From Amycolatopsis rubida (GTDB lineage Bacteria > Actinomycetota > Actinomycetes > Mycobacteriales > Pseudonocardiaceae): DNA of 64,000 bases. The position numbers were made by a program, and so were the translations under genes. Within the stretch, counting starts at the first letter, position 1; each line of letters opens with the position of its first letter. The notes beneath the pieces are model-generated. The model saw only the letters and a program-made list of their open reading frames with translations, did not search any database and was not told the origin of the DNA. Positions 1-7,119 of the stretch are shown here, piece after piece. The DNA lies in NCBI RefSeq assembly GCF_900115345.1, contig NZ_FOWC01000014.1, positions 1-64,000 of the forward strand. The letters are read 5' to 3'.

Positions 1-130
1 GAAACCCCGACGAGGGGGTTTCACATATAAGCTCTACTGGCTTAGTTCACTAGCACACTGTTGAGTTCTCAAGCAACACACCCCGAACCACACCCGAACC
101 CCCGCAAGGGCGAGCCTGACCGAAGCGATC
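1..130 (-). promoter_or_regulatory. rRNA operon leader (16S gene lies beyond the left edge)
   Basis: Read on the minus strand, 79-48 carries the tract GCTTGAGAACTCAACAGTG. This is the conserved actinobacterial leader upstream of 16S rRNA, used in processing and antitermination. It is followed at 22-1 by a stem of GAAACCCC and GGGGTTTC. The 16S gene should begin just left of base 1, transcribed leftward. The promoters probably lie within about 130-300; a weak minus-strand -10 candidate, TAATGT, sits at 237-232. The leader match is clear, but the promoter position is uncertain. Confidence 0.75.
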
Positions 131-240
131 ATTCCTAGCAGTTTTTTGGTGGGACACCCACTCAATCACCCCAAAGGCGAGAGCTTGGTTCGTGTCCCGG
201 CGGCCACCCGGTTTCCCTGGCGACTTGGAGAACATTACAC

Positions 241-703
241 GGCTCAAAACGGCCCTAAACAGGGGGGTCCCTTAATACGATCTTCGCAGGTCAACCGGCC
301 GAACAGGCCCGCTGCGGCCGATCTGGCGGGCCGCGGTGCCGCGCGTCGACGGGCCGGAGCGCGGCGAATCCGGTGGCTTATCGGCTCGCGGATGCCGTAA
401 TGCGGAAGAACGGGCCCCGCGTTATCGGTGAATGCCGGAGTTACCGCCGTCGACGGCTGCCGGGTGAAGCGCCGAGCGGTTCGGGCGGAGAGCGGCTTGC
501 CGGTGGACGTCGACGTGGCCGTGTGCAATGACGCCGGGGGCAGGACGGTTCGGAGGCATCATGAGCGCCAAGCCGGTCGCGACTGGCGAGTGACCCAGGT
601 CACCGGAAACGATGTCCGGTCCGGGGCGGGCAGTTTCGTTCTTCCCCCGACTGGCCGCCGAGCGCCGGTCGCAAGAGCGGACCGAGCACAGAGGGAGCAC
701 CCG
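241..703. other. Gene-free stretch between rRNA leader and DGPF gene
   Basis: No reading frame here has convincing family content. The open frame running into the DGPF gene has no recognisable upstream protein sequence, and that gene has its own ribosome site. This stretch presumably holds the leftward rRNA promoters and the rightward promoter of the DGPF-sigma module. TGTCCG at 613-618 with CGTTC at 637-641 loosely resembles the TGTCGA and CG[AT]C elements reported for ECF42 promoters, but spacing and bases are not a good match. Confidence 0.4.
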
Positions 704-1096
704 ATGAAGTACCTGATCCTGGCGTACGGCAACCAGCAGGACTACGACCGCCTCAGCGGCAAGGACGGCGGAGCGGCCGCGCCGGAGGTGTCGGCGGTCG
801 ACGAGTTCCTCGCCGGGTTCACCGGAGCGCTGGCCGATTCGGGAGAGCTGGTCGAGACCCAAGGGCTCGCCGCGCCCGTGCTGGCCCGCCGCCTCCAGCT
901 GCGGGACGGGGCTCCGGTCGTCACCGACGGGCCGTTCGGCGAGACCGAGGAGGTCATCGCCGGGTACTGGATGGTCGACTGCGCCGGTTTCGACCGGGCG
1001 ACTGACATCGCGGCCGGACTGCTCAAGGCACCGGGGCGGTTGGCGGACGCCGGCGTCGTGGTCCGGCCGGTGATGGGCAGCGAAAGCGAACTCTGA
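704..1096 (+). CDS. YCII-related DGPF-domain protein
   Basis: This 130-residue protein begins MKYLILAYG and carries the DGPFGETEEV motif typical of DGPF (YCII-related) proteins. These are small ferredoxin-fold proteins that accompany ECF42 sigma factors; their biochemical role is not established. The start is supported by GAGGGAGC at 691-698. The sigma factor follows 52 bp downstream on the same strand, the standard ECF42 arrangement in which DGPF genes are the main targets of the sigma factor. Family assignment is firm; the function as sigma modulator or target is inferred. Confidence 0.92.
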   Translation: MKYLILAYGNQQDYDRLSGKDGGAAAPEVSAVDEFLAGFTGALADSGELVETQGLAAPVLARRLQLRDGAPVVTDGPFGETEEVIAGYWMVDCAGFDRATDIAAGLLKAPGRLADAGVVVRPVMGSESEL

Positions 1097-1148
1097 CCTA
1101 GGCCGGATGCGCCTGCCACAGGACTCAGACAGAACCAAGGCGGCAGAG

Positions 1149-2366
1149 ATGACCGACCCCTCCGTCCCGGCCACGCTCGACGACACCCTGCGCACTCTCG
1201 CGCCGCAGGTACTGGGTGCGCTGGTCCGACGCTACGGGCGGTTCGACCCGGCCGAGGACGCGGTCCAGGAAGCCCTGCTCAAGGCTGCCCAGCAGTGGCC
1301 GGCAACCGGAGTTCCCGAGCGGCCCTTCGGCTGGCTGCTGCAGGTCGCGAGCCGGAAGCTGATCGACTTGCTCCGCGCTGACCAGGCAAGACGGGAGCGA
1401 GAGTTCCGGGCCGCACGCGAGGACGTCGGCGAGCGGACCGGGGACGACACCTTGATCCTGCTTCTGCTCTGCTGCCATCCGTCGTTGTCGGTGGCGTCGC
1501 AGATCGCGCTCACCTTGCGGGCCGTCGGCGGGCTCACGACGGCCGAGATCGCGCGGGCGTTCCTCACGTCCGAGGACTCGATGACCCGCCGGATCTCCCG
1601 GGCCAAGCGGACCGTCCAGGACAGCGGCGTGCCGTTCCGGATGCCGCCCGAAGAGGCGCGCGGCGAACGGCTCGAAGCCGTCCTGCATGTCCTGTACCTG
1701 ATTTTCACCGAGGGGTACTCGGCGACGTCAGGACCGGATTTGCGCCGCGCTGACCTGGTCGCGGAGGCGATCCGGCTGGCCGAGACGACGGCCGCGTCGC
1801 TGCCGGACGACAGCGAGGCCGCGGGGCTGCTCGCGTTGATGTTGCTGACGGACGCGCGGTCGCCGGCACGGGCGACTGAGCAGGGCGAGCTGGTCCCGTT
1901 GCACGAGCAGGACCGGACTCAGTGGAAGGCCGGGTCGATCCGGCGCGGGGTGGAGCTGGTGACGGCGGCCTTGCCGCGCGGGCCGGTCGGGCCGTATCAG
2001 CTGCAGGCGGCGATCGCGGCGGTCCACGACGAGGCAGCCACTGCGGAGGAGACCGACTGGCGGCAGATCGCCGGGCTTTACCGGCTGCTGCTGAAGGTTT
2101 CGGCGAGTCCGGTCGCGAAGGTGAGCCACGCCGTCGCGGTCGGGATGGCGGACGGGCCAGCCGTGGGACTTGAACTGCTCGAAGCGCTGGACCACCGGGA
2201 CCGGCGGTTTTATGCGGCGCGGGCACATCTTCTGGAAAAGGCGGGCGACCGCGAAGCGGCCCGGAGCGCGTACCGGCGCGCGGCCGGACTCGCCACCAAC
2301 ATCCGCCAGGTGCGGTATCTCAACGCCTGCGCCCGGCGGCTCTCCGAAGGAGCTCACCATGACTGA
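1149..2366 (+). CDS. RNA polymerase sigma factor, ECF42 group (SigJ-like, long C-terminal extension)
   Basis: 405 residues, about twice the length of a minimal ECF sigma factor. The N-terminal half has sigma-2 (PAEDAVQEALLKA and GWLLQVASRKLIDLLRA) and sigma-4 (LTLRAVGGLTTAEIARAF) regions. The remainder is an alpha-helical TPR-like extension (EGYSATSGPDLRRADLVAEAIRL onward in part) that defines ECF42 and is required for activity in studied members. The ATG at 1149 follows AAGG at 1137-1140; a 14-residue upstream in-frame extension is unlikely. It overlaps the epoxide hydrolase start by 8 bp, suggesting translational coupling. No anti-sigma gene is adjacent, as expected for this group. Confidence 0.93.
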   Translation: MTDPSVPATLDDTLRTLAPQVLGALVRRYGRFDPAEDAVQEALLKAAQQWPATGVPERPFGWLLQVASRKLIDLLRADQARREREFRAAREDVGERTGDDTLILLLLCCHPSLSVASQIALTLRAVGGLTTAEIARAFLTSEDSMTRRISRAKRTVQDSGVPFRMPPEEARGERLEAVLHVLYLIFTEGYSATSGPDLRRADLVAEAIRLAETTAASLPDDSEAAGLLALMLLTDARSPARATEQGELVPLHEQDRTQWKAGSIRRGVELVTAALPRGPVGPYQLQAAIAAVHDEAATAEETDWRQIAGLYRLLLKVSASPVAKVSHAVAVGMADGPAVGLELLEALDHRDRRFYAARAHLLEKAGDREAARSAYRRAAGLATNIRQVRYLNACARRLSEGAHHD

Positions 2367-3477
2367 CGAGATCCGGCCGTACCGGCTTGAGATCCCGGAA
2401 GCGGACCTGATCGATCTGCGGGAACGGCTTGACCGCACAAGGTGGGCGCCGGAGCCGGTCGGCGGCGACCAAGGGTACGGCGTCCGCACCGGCCGGGTGC
2501 GCGAACTGGCCGAGTACTGGCGGCACCGCTACGACTGGCGGGCTCTTGAGCGGCGGTTCGCTGAGTATCCGCAGTTCACGACCACGATCGACGGCAGCAA
2601 CGTGCATTTCCTGCACGCCCGTTCGCCGGAGCCGGACGCGATCCCGTTGATCCTCAGCCACGGGTGGCCGGGCTCGGCGGCGGAGTATCTGGCCGCGGTC
2701 GGGCCGTTGAGCAATCCTCGCGCGCACGGGCTTGATCCGTCGATCGCGTTCGACGTCGTGCTGCCGTCGTTGCCGGGGTTCGGCTTTTCCGGGCCGGCGA
2801 CCGACACCGGCTGGGGGCCGCGGCGGATCGCGCGGGCGTGGGCGGAGTTGATGCGCCGGCTCGGGTACGAGCGCTACGGGACCGCGGGCAACGACTGGGG
2901 CTCGGGGATCGCACCGGAGGTCGGGCGCGTAGCTCCGGACCAGGTGATCGGCGCGCACGTGACGCAGACCTGGGACCCGCCGCCGGACGACGATCCACAG
3001 TGGATTGCCGACCTGTCCGACAAGGACAAAGCCGCGTGGGACGCGTTCCACCGCTACCTCGCCGAAGAAGCGTCCTACGGCGTCGTCCAGGCGCAGCAGC
3101 CGCAGACCCTCGCGCACGCGTTGTCCGACTCCCCGGCCGGCCTGCTCGGCTGGAACGCGCAGGCGATGCACGACCACGGCCTCGACGCCGACGGGATCCT
3201 CGCCCACGTCACGATCCACTGGCTGACCGGCACCGCAGGTTCGGCGATCCGGATCTACGCCGAGGAAGCCCGGGAGACACCCGCCGAAGGCCGCAATCCG
3301 GTGCCGCTCGGGGTCGCGCAGTTCCCCGGCGACCTGCCGTCGATCCGCGTGTTCACCGAGCATCACCGGAACCTCGTGTCGTGGAACGAGTACGACCGCG
3401 GCGGCCATTACGCGGCGCAGGAGGTGCCGGAGTTGTGGGCGGGCGACGTCCGGCAGTTCTTCGCGAAGCTGCGCTAG
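2359..3477 (+). CDS. Epoxide hydrolase, EHN family
   Basis: 372 residues. It opens with the epoxide-hydrolase N-terminal region (RPYRLEIPEADLIDLRERLD). The alpha/beta-hydrolase core has the HGWPGS oxyanion motif, nucleophile Asp179 in GNDWGS and catalytic His350 in GGHYAAQE. It should open epoxides to diols by an alkyl-enzyme intermediate in the cytoplasm. The ATG at 2359 lies inside the sigma gene (ATGACTGA overlap) behind GAAGGAG, so the two are probably co-translated. An epoxide hydrolase in an ECF42 operon may be part of the sigma regulon's output; that link is inference. Confidence 0.9.
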   Translation: MTDEIRPYRLEIPEADLIDLRERLDRTRWAPEPVGGDQGYGVRTGRVRELAEYWRHRYDWRALERRFAEYPQFTTTIDGSNVHFLHARSPEPDAIPLILSHGWPGSAAEYLAAVGPLSNPRAHGLDPSIAFDVVLPSLPGFGFSGPATDTGWGPRRIARAWAELMRRLGYERYGTAGNDWGSGIAPEVGRVAPDQVIGAHVTQTWDPPPDDDPQWIADLSDKDKAAWDAFHRYLAEEASYGVVQAQQPQTLAHALSDSPAGLLGWNAQAMHDHGLDADGILAHVTIHWLTGTAGSAIRIYAEEARETPAEGRNPVPLGVAQFPGDLPSIRVFTEHHRNLVSWNEYDRGGHYAAQEVPELWAGDVRQFFAKLR

Positions 3478-3481
3478 AAAA

Positions 3482-3513
3482 ACATTGCTCCGACTACATT
3501 GCACCTTATTGCA
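3482..3513. repeat. Three ATTGC direct repeats in a promoter gap
   Basis: ATTGC occurs three times in AT-richer DNA (ACATTGCT at 3482, ACATTGCA at 3496, TTATTGCA at 3506) in the 67-bp gap before the hydrolase at 3545. The placement suits a repressor or activator site or part of the promoter. Repeat spacing is irregular (14 and 10 bp), so this may be fortuitous. Confidence 0.3.
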
Positions 3514-3544
3514 CTGAAAACTCGCCCCGATTAGCGTCGGGGAC

Positions 3545-4360
3545 ATGCAGACAGTCCTTCTCCCCTCCGGCGCTCGGCTCGCCTACGACGACCTCGGACC
3601 GCGGCCGGAGCTCCCGGTGCTTCTCGTGCACGGGCACCCGTTCGACCGGTCCATGTGGGGTCCGCAGGCCGAGTACCTCTCCCGCAACGGGCACCGGGTC
3701 GTGGTGCCTGACCTGCGGGGATACGGAGAAAGCACCGGTCCGGCGGTCCGCGGGCTCGAAGACTTCGCCGAGGACCTCGCCGGACTGGCCGATCACCTCG
3801 GCATCGGCCGCTTCGTGCTGGGCGGGCTGTCGATGGGCGGGCAGATCGTGATGCAGACCGTCCGGGACTACCCGGAGCGCATTGCCGCGCTGCTGCTCGC
3901 CGACACGTTCGCCGAGCCCGAGACCGATGAAGGAAAGGTGACCCGCAACCAGGCCGCGGACCGGGTTCTCGCGGAAGGCATGACCGCGTACGCCGACGAG
4001 CTGTTGCCGAAAATGGTGTCGCCGGGCACTTTCCGCGAGAACCCCGAGGTGACTGAGCACGTCCAGAAGATGATGCGCAACGCACCGGCGACAGGTGCGG
4101 CAGCGGCGTTGCGAGCCCGGGCGAAGCGGCCGGACTACCGCGATTCCCTGAAGCAGGTCAGCGTGCCGACGCTGGTCGCGGTGGGCAGCGAGGACGAGTT
4201 CACTCCGGTCGCCGACGCGCAGCTGCTGCACCAGCTCGTAGGCAGCTCGGAGCTGGTGGTGCTCGACGGCGCGGGGCACCTGCCTAACCTGGAACGCGCG
4301 GCCGAGTTCAACGACGTGTTCGGCCGCTTCCTGGACCAGGACCACGCGGAAGAACGGTGA
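3545..4360 (+). CDS. Alpha/beta-fold hydrolase
   Basis: 271 residues with the HGHPFDRSMWG oxyanion loop, the GLSMGG nucleophile elbow (Ser) and a late GAGHLPNLE motif carrying the catalytic His. This resembles small-molecule esterases, haloperoxidase-like or 3-oxoadipate enol-lactonase-like hydrolases; the substrate cannot be read from sequence. The stop codon overlaps a possible GTG of the following reductase, so the two genes form an operon. Confidence 0.88.
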   Translation: MQTVLLPSGARLAYDDLGPRPELPVLLVHGHPFDRSMWGPQAEYLSRNGHRVVVPDLRGYGESTGPAVRGLEDFAEDLAGLADHLGIGRFVLGGLSMGGQIVMQTVRDYPERIAALLLADTFAEPETDEGKVTRNQAADRVLAEGMTAYADELLPKMVSPGTFRENPEVTEHVQKMMRNAPATGAAAALRARAKRPDYRDSLKQVSVPTLVAVGSEDEFTPVADAQLLHQLVGSSELVVLDGAGHLPNLERAAEFNDVFGRFLDQDHAEER

Positions 4361-4368
4361 CGCACTCC

Positions 4369-5121
4369 ATGAAGACCGTATTGGTGACCGGCGCGAGCGC
4401 CGGGTTCGGTGCCGCGATCACGCGCCGGTTCGTCGCGGAGGGCGCGCGGGTCGTCGCCGCGGCCCGCAGCGGCGACCGGCTCAAGACGCTTGCGGACGAA
4501 CTGGGCGACGCGGTGTACCCGCTGGTCCTCGACGTCCGCGACCCCGCAGCGGTCGCGGACGTCGTCGCGCAGCTGCCCGAGGAGTGGGCGAAGATCGACA
4601 TCCTGGTCAACAACGCCGGCCTCGCGAAGGGTCTGGAACCCGCGCACGAGGCGAAGCTGGAAGACTGGGACCAGATGATCGAGACCAACGTGACCGGTCT
4701 CGTCCACCTCACCCGCGCGGTGCTGCCCGGAATGGTCGGACGCGGTGCCGGGCACGTGATCAACATCGGCTCCGTCGCAGGCAGCTACGCCTACCCCGGC
4801 GCGAACGTCTACGGCGCGACCAAGGCCTTCGTGCACCAGTTCAGCCTCAACCTGCGCTCCGACCTGCGCGGCACCGGCGTCCGCGTGACGAACGTCGAAC
4901 CGGGTTTGGTGGGCGGCACCGAATTCTCCACCGTCCGCTTCGGCGGCGACCAGGCCAAAGCGAGCAACGTCTACGCCGGCACCACGCCACTGACCGCGGA
5001 CGACGTCGCCGAGTCGGTCTTCTGGGCAAGCTCCCAGCCAACGCACGTGAACATCAACGTCATCGAACTGATGCCGGTCGTGCAGACCTTCTCCGCACTG
5101 AACATCGACCGCGAGCCCTGA
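4369..5121 (+). CDS. Short-chain dehydrogenase, YdfG-like (3-hydroxy acid dehydrogenase family)
   Basis: About 250 residues of the classical SDR fold: GASAGFG cofactor motif near the N-terminus, NNAG, catalytic Ser in NIGSVAG and YGATK with Tyr and Lys. Overall sequence follows YdfG, which oxidises serine, allo-threonine and 3-hydroxy acids with NADP. The ATG at 4369 gives the standard N-terminus MKTVLVTG; an in-frame GTG at 4357 overlapping the previous stop is the alternative. It is co-transcribed with the upstream hydrolase. Confidence 0.9.
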   Translation: MKTVLVTGASAGFGAAITRRFVAEGARVVAAARSGDRLKTLADELGDAVYPLVLDVRDPAAVADVVAQLPEEWAKIDILVNNAGLAKGLEPAHEAKLEDWDQMIETNVTGLVHLTRAVLPGMVGRGAGHVINIGSVAGSYAYPGANVYGATKAFVHQFSLNLRSDLRGTGVRVTNVEPGLVGGTEFSTVRFGGDQAKASNVYAGTTPLTADDVAESVFWASSQPTHVNINVIELMPVVQTFSALNIDREP

Positions 5122-5254
5122 CCCACGTGCGTGAGGGGACCCTCCCGCACGCCCGCCCCGCCCGCCGGGATGCGCCCCGCCCCCACCGCCGCCGATGCAC
5201 CCAACCATCGAGGCGCCCAGCCCCTCCCCCGCACCCCGATCCGAAGCCCCCCTG

Positions 5255-5311
5255 CGGTTCGGGGGTGCTTGTCAGGGCATCTTTCCCGCCTTGACAAGCA
5301 CCCCCGAACCG
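5255..5311. terminator. Perfect 20-bp inverted repeat, bidirectional terminator candidate
   Basis: CGGTTCGGGGGTGCTTGTCA at 5255-5274 is exactly repeated in reverse complement at 5292-5311 with a 17-nt loop. It lies between two convergent genes and has no T-tract, so it would act as a GC-rich stem terminator for both. The flanking gap (5122-5385) also holds the 17-nt sequence 5326-5342, which recurs inverted at 38132-38148. Confidence 0.7.
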
Positions 5312-5385
5312 TCAGCACAATCAACCTTCGGGGTGCCCCACGCAACCCCCAAAGGCGATGTCGCCCCCCAGGGCGACGAGCCGAA

Positions 5386-6984
5386 TCACCCAGGAGCAAA
5401 CCGCTCCAACCCGAACAACTCGAACAACGCCTGCTGCCTCGCCGTCCGGTCAGACAGAATCCGCCGCGTCCGCGGCCGCCCCCCAGTGGACCGATGCCGC
5501 AACACGGTCTCCCCGATCCCCCGCAGCTGATCCAGCAACTCGGCCACCGACAGGTTCATCCCAGCCCGGTCCGCCTCCCGCCGCATCACATGCGTGACTG
5601 TCGCAGCAAGCACCGACACCAACGCATGCACCGCGATCCGATGCGCACTCCACTCCCACCGAGGCGAAGGCCCCGTCACCGCGGACCCGGTCAGCCAGCG
5701 AAATGTCGAGTCGAGATAGGTCCGAGCCCGATAAGCGGTGACCACCTCGGCGACCGGCCAATCCCGATCCGTCACCAAAAGCTGTTTCCCGAAGAACTCC
5801 TCCGCCAACCGAGCGACCGCAGCCGCATCGACCCGCCGCTCCAGCCGAAGCTCCCCGGCACGACTCCCGGTGAGCGTCGTATTCAGCACCCGCTCCACCC
5901 GGCGGCCACGAATGATCCGGGACATCTCCGCGTGCACCTGAGTCCGGTCCCCACGATGAGTACCAGCGGCAAGTGCCGCGGCCAACCCGTCAAGCTCCCG
6001 CACCGTAGTGCTCAGTTCACTGGTGAACGCCCGGTACTGCGCCGCGTGCAGCGTCGCGGAATGGAGGAGGATGACGCGTCGGCGGGCACCGTCCACAGTC
6101 GCCACAGTGTCGAAGGCGGTCAGCCCGGCAAACCGCTCCGGATCCACCCGCCGCCGCACCGACGCCGGACGCGCGAGCAGCTCCGGATGGTCGGCCAGCG
6201 GAAGCGAGCCGACAAACCCGGTCCGCGCGCCGAGGTCGAGCTGCGCGGCCTGGCCGGAGTGGAAGACCAACGTGTGCCGCTGCCCCAGTTCGGCCGCCAG
6301 CGCGCCGAAGACCGGTGCGTTCTCCCTCCGATAAACCCGGGACGCCAGCGGAATCGCCCCATCCCGCGTGACAACCAGCCCCAGCCCGGCCAGCACGTCC
6401 TGGCAAGCCGACGGCGCCGTGCAATCCGCAGCGGTGAACGCGGCGAACTGCGCGACATCGACCGCCAGCGTCTCCGTCCCGTCATCGCCCAGAAGGTCCA
6501 GAACCGCCTCCGCCACAACAGTTTCCACCCGGGCGATCCGCTCCGGAGTAAGCCGCTGCAACGCCCGCCAATGACCAGCCGTCGTGATCGCTGCCTGAGG
6601 CGGCCGGGGCCGGACCAGATCCTGCGCGAGACAGCCGGTCCACCACTGCTCGAACTCCGTCTCCGGCGCGGTCGCCCGGTGCAGCACGGCAAGCGCGACA
6701 TGGAGGCCAAGCGTCGGCCGGGCACGCTGCGGTCCGGCCACCGAGTCCACGCGCCGGACGAGGTCGAGCCGCTGCAGCGTCCCCCACACGGCGGAAACAT
6801 CGCCGAACGACCGATGCCGCGCGCCAGCCGCTTCCGGACCGCCGCCTGCCATCGCCGCCGCGATGTCCTCGGCCGTCCCGAGGTACCGCTGGCCGACCAC
6901 GCGCGGCTTGCCGTCGACGCGCGCGGACTCGGCGAGGTAGTAGTACGTCCGCCCGCCGATGCGCTTCCCGATCACTGACGCCAT
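5386..6984 (-). CDS. IS1634-type transposase relative, catalytic residues altered
   Basis: 532 residues, full length for the IS1634 family. Recognisable landmarks include LAVDVAQF (Asp176, first acidic residue), TLVFHSGQ where the family normally has TLVFDKG (Asp replaced by His242), FVGSLPLADHPELL, and YLDSTFRWL where the last catalytic Glu is Asp425. No flanking terminal inverted repeats or target duplication were seen, and the frame is undisrupted. It is probably a fixed, domesticated or dead transposase-derived gene. Upstream, AAAGG abuts the ATG, so GTG at 6975 is a better-spaced alternative start. It is divergent from fbiC. Confidence 0.75.
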   Translation of the reverse strand: MASVIGKRIGGRTYYYLAESARVDGKPRVVGQRYLGTAEDIAAAMAGGGPEAAGARHRSFGDVSAVWGTLQRLDLVRRVDSVAGPQRARPTLGLHVALAVLHRATAPETEFEQWWTGCLAQDLVRPRPPQAAITTAGHWRALQRLTPERIARVETVVAEAVLDLLGDDGTETLAVDVAQFAAFTAADCTAPSACQDVLAGLGLVVTRDGAIPLASRVYRRENAPVFGALAAELGQRHTLVFHSGQAAQLDLGARTGFVGSLPLADHPELLARPASVRRRVDPERFAGLTAFDTVATVDGARRRVILLHSATLHAAQYRAFTSELSTTVRELDGLAAALAAGTHRGDRTQVHAEMSRIIRGRRVERVLNTTLTGSRAGELRLERRVDAAAVARLAEEFFGKQLLVTDRDWPVAEVVTAYRARTYLDSTFRWLTGSAVTGPSPRWEWSAHRIAVHALVSVLAATVTHVMRREADRAGMNLSVAELLDQLRGIGETVLRHRSTGGRPRTRRILSDRTARQQALFELFGLERFAPG

Positions 6985-7106
6985 CCTTTAGGTAATACCG
7001 CCGTCATCCGTCGCCGACAAGCCCGCAACCTGCGCGAATGATCACCCTGGACCGCTCGCGCGCGGGGTGGCGGGCTAAGAGCTGGCTGGTCGCGGCGGCC
7101 GGGTCC

Positions 7107-7112
7107 TAGCGT
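7107..7112 (+). promoter_or_regulatory. -10 element for a leaderless fbiC transcript
   Basis: TAGCGT fits the actinobacterial TANNNT -10 pattern and ends 7 nt before the ATG at 7120. Transcription would then start at or next to the start codon. This supports ATG 7120 over GTG 7111, which overlaps the element. Confidence 0.4.
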
Positions 7113-7119
7113 GGCGGGA

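Noticed and set aside
1..240. tRNA or complete rRNA gene at the left edge
   Set aside because: Only the leader tract is present; no 16S sequence or tRNA cloverleaf was found.
5131..6978. Plus-strand frame opposite the transposase relative
   Set aside because: Proline/arginine-rich shadow of the high-GC minus-strand gene without domain content.
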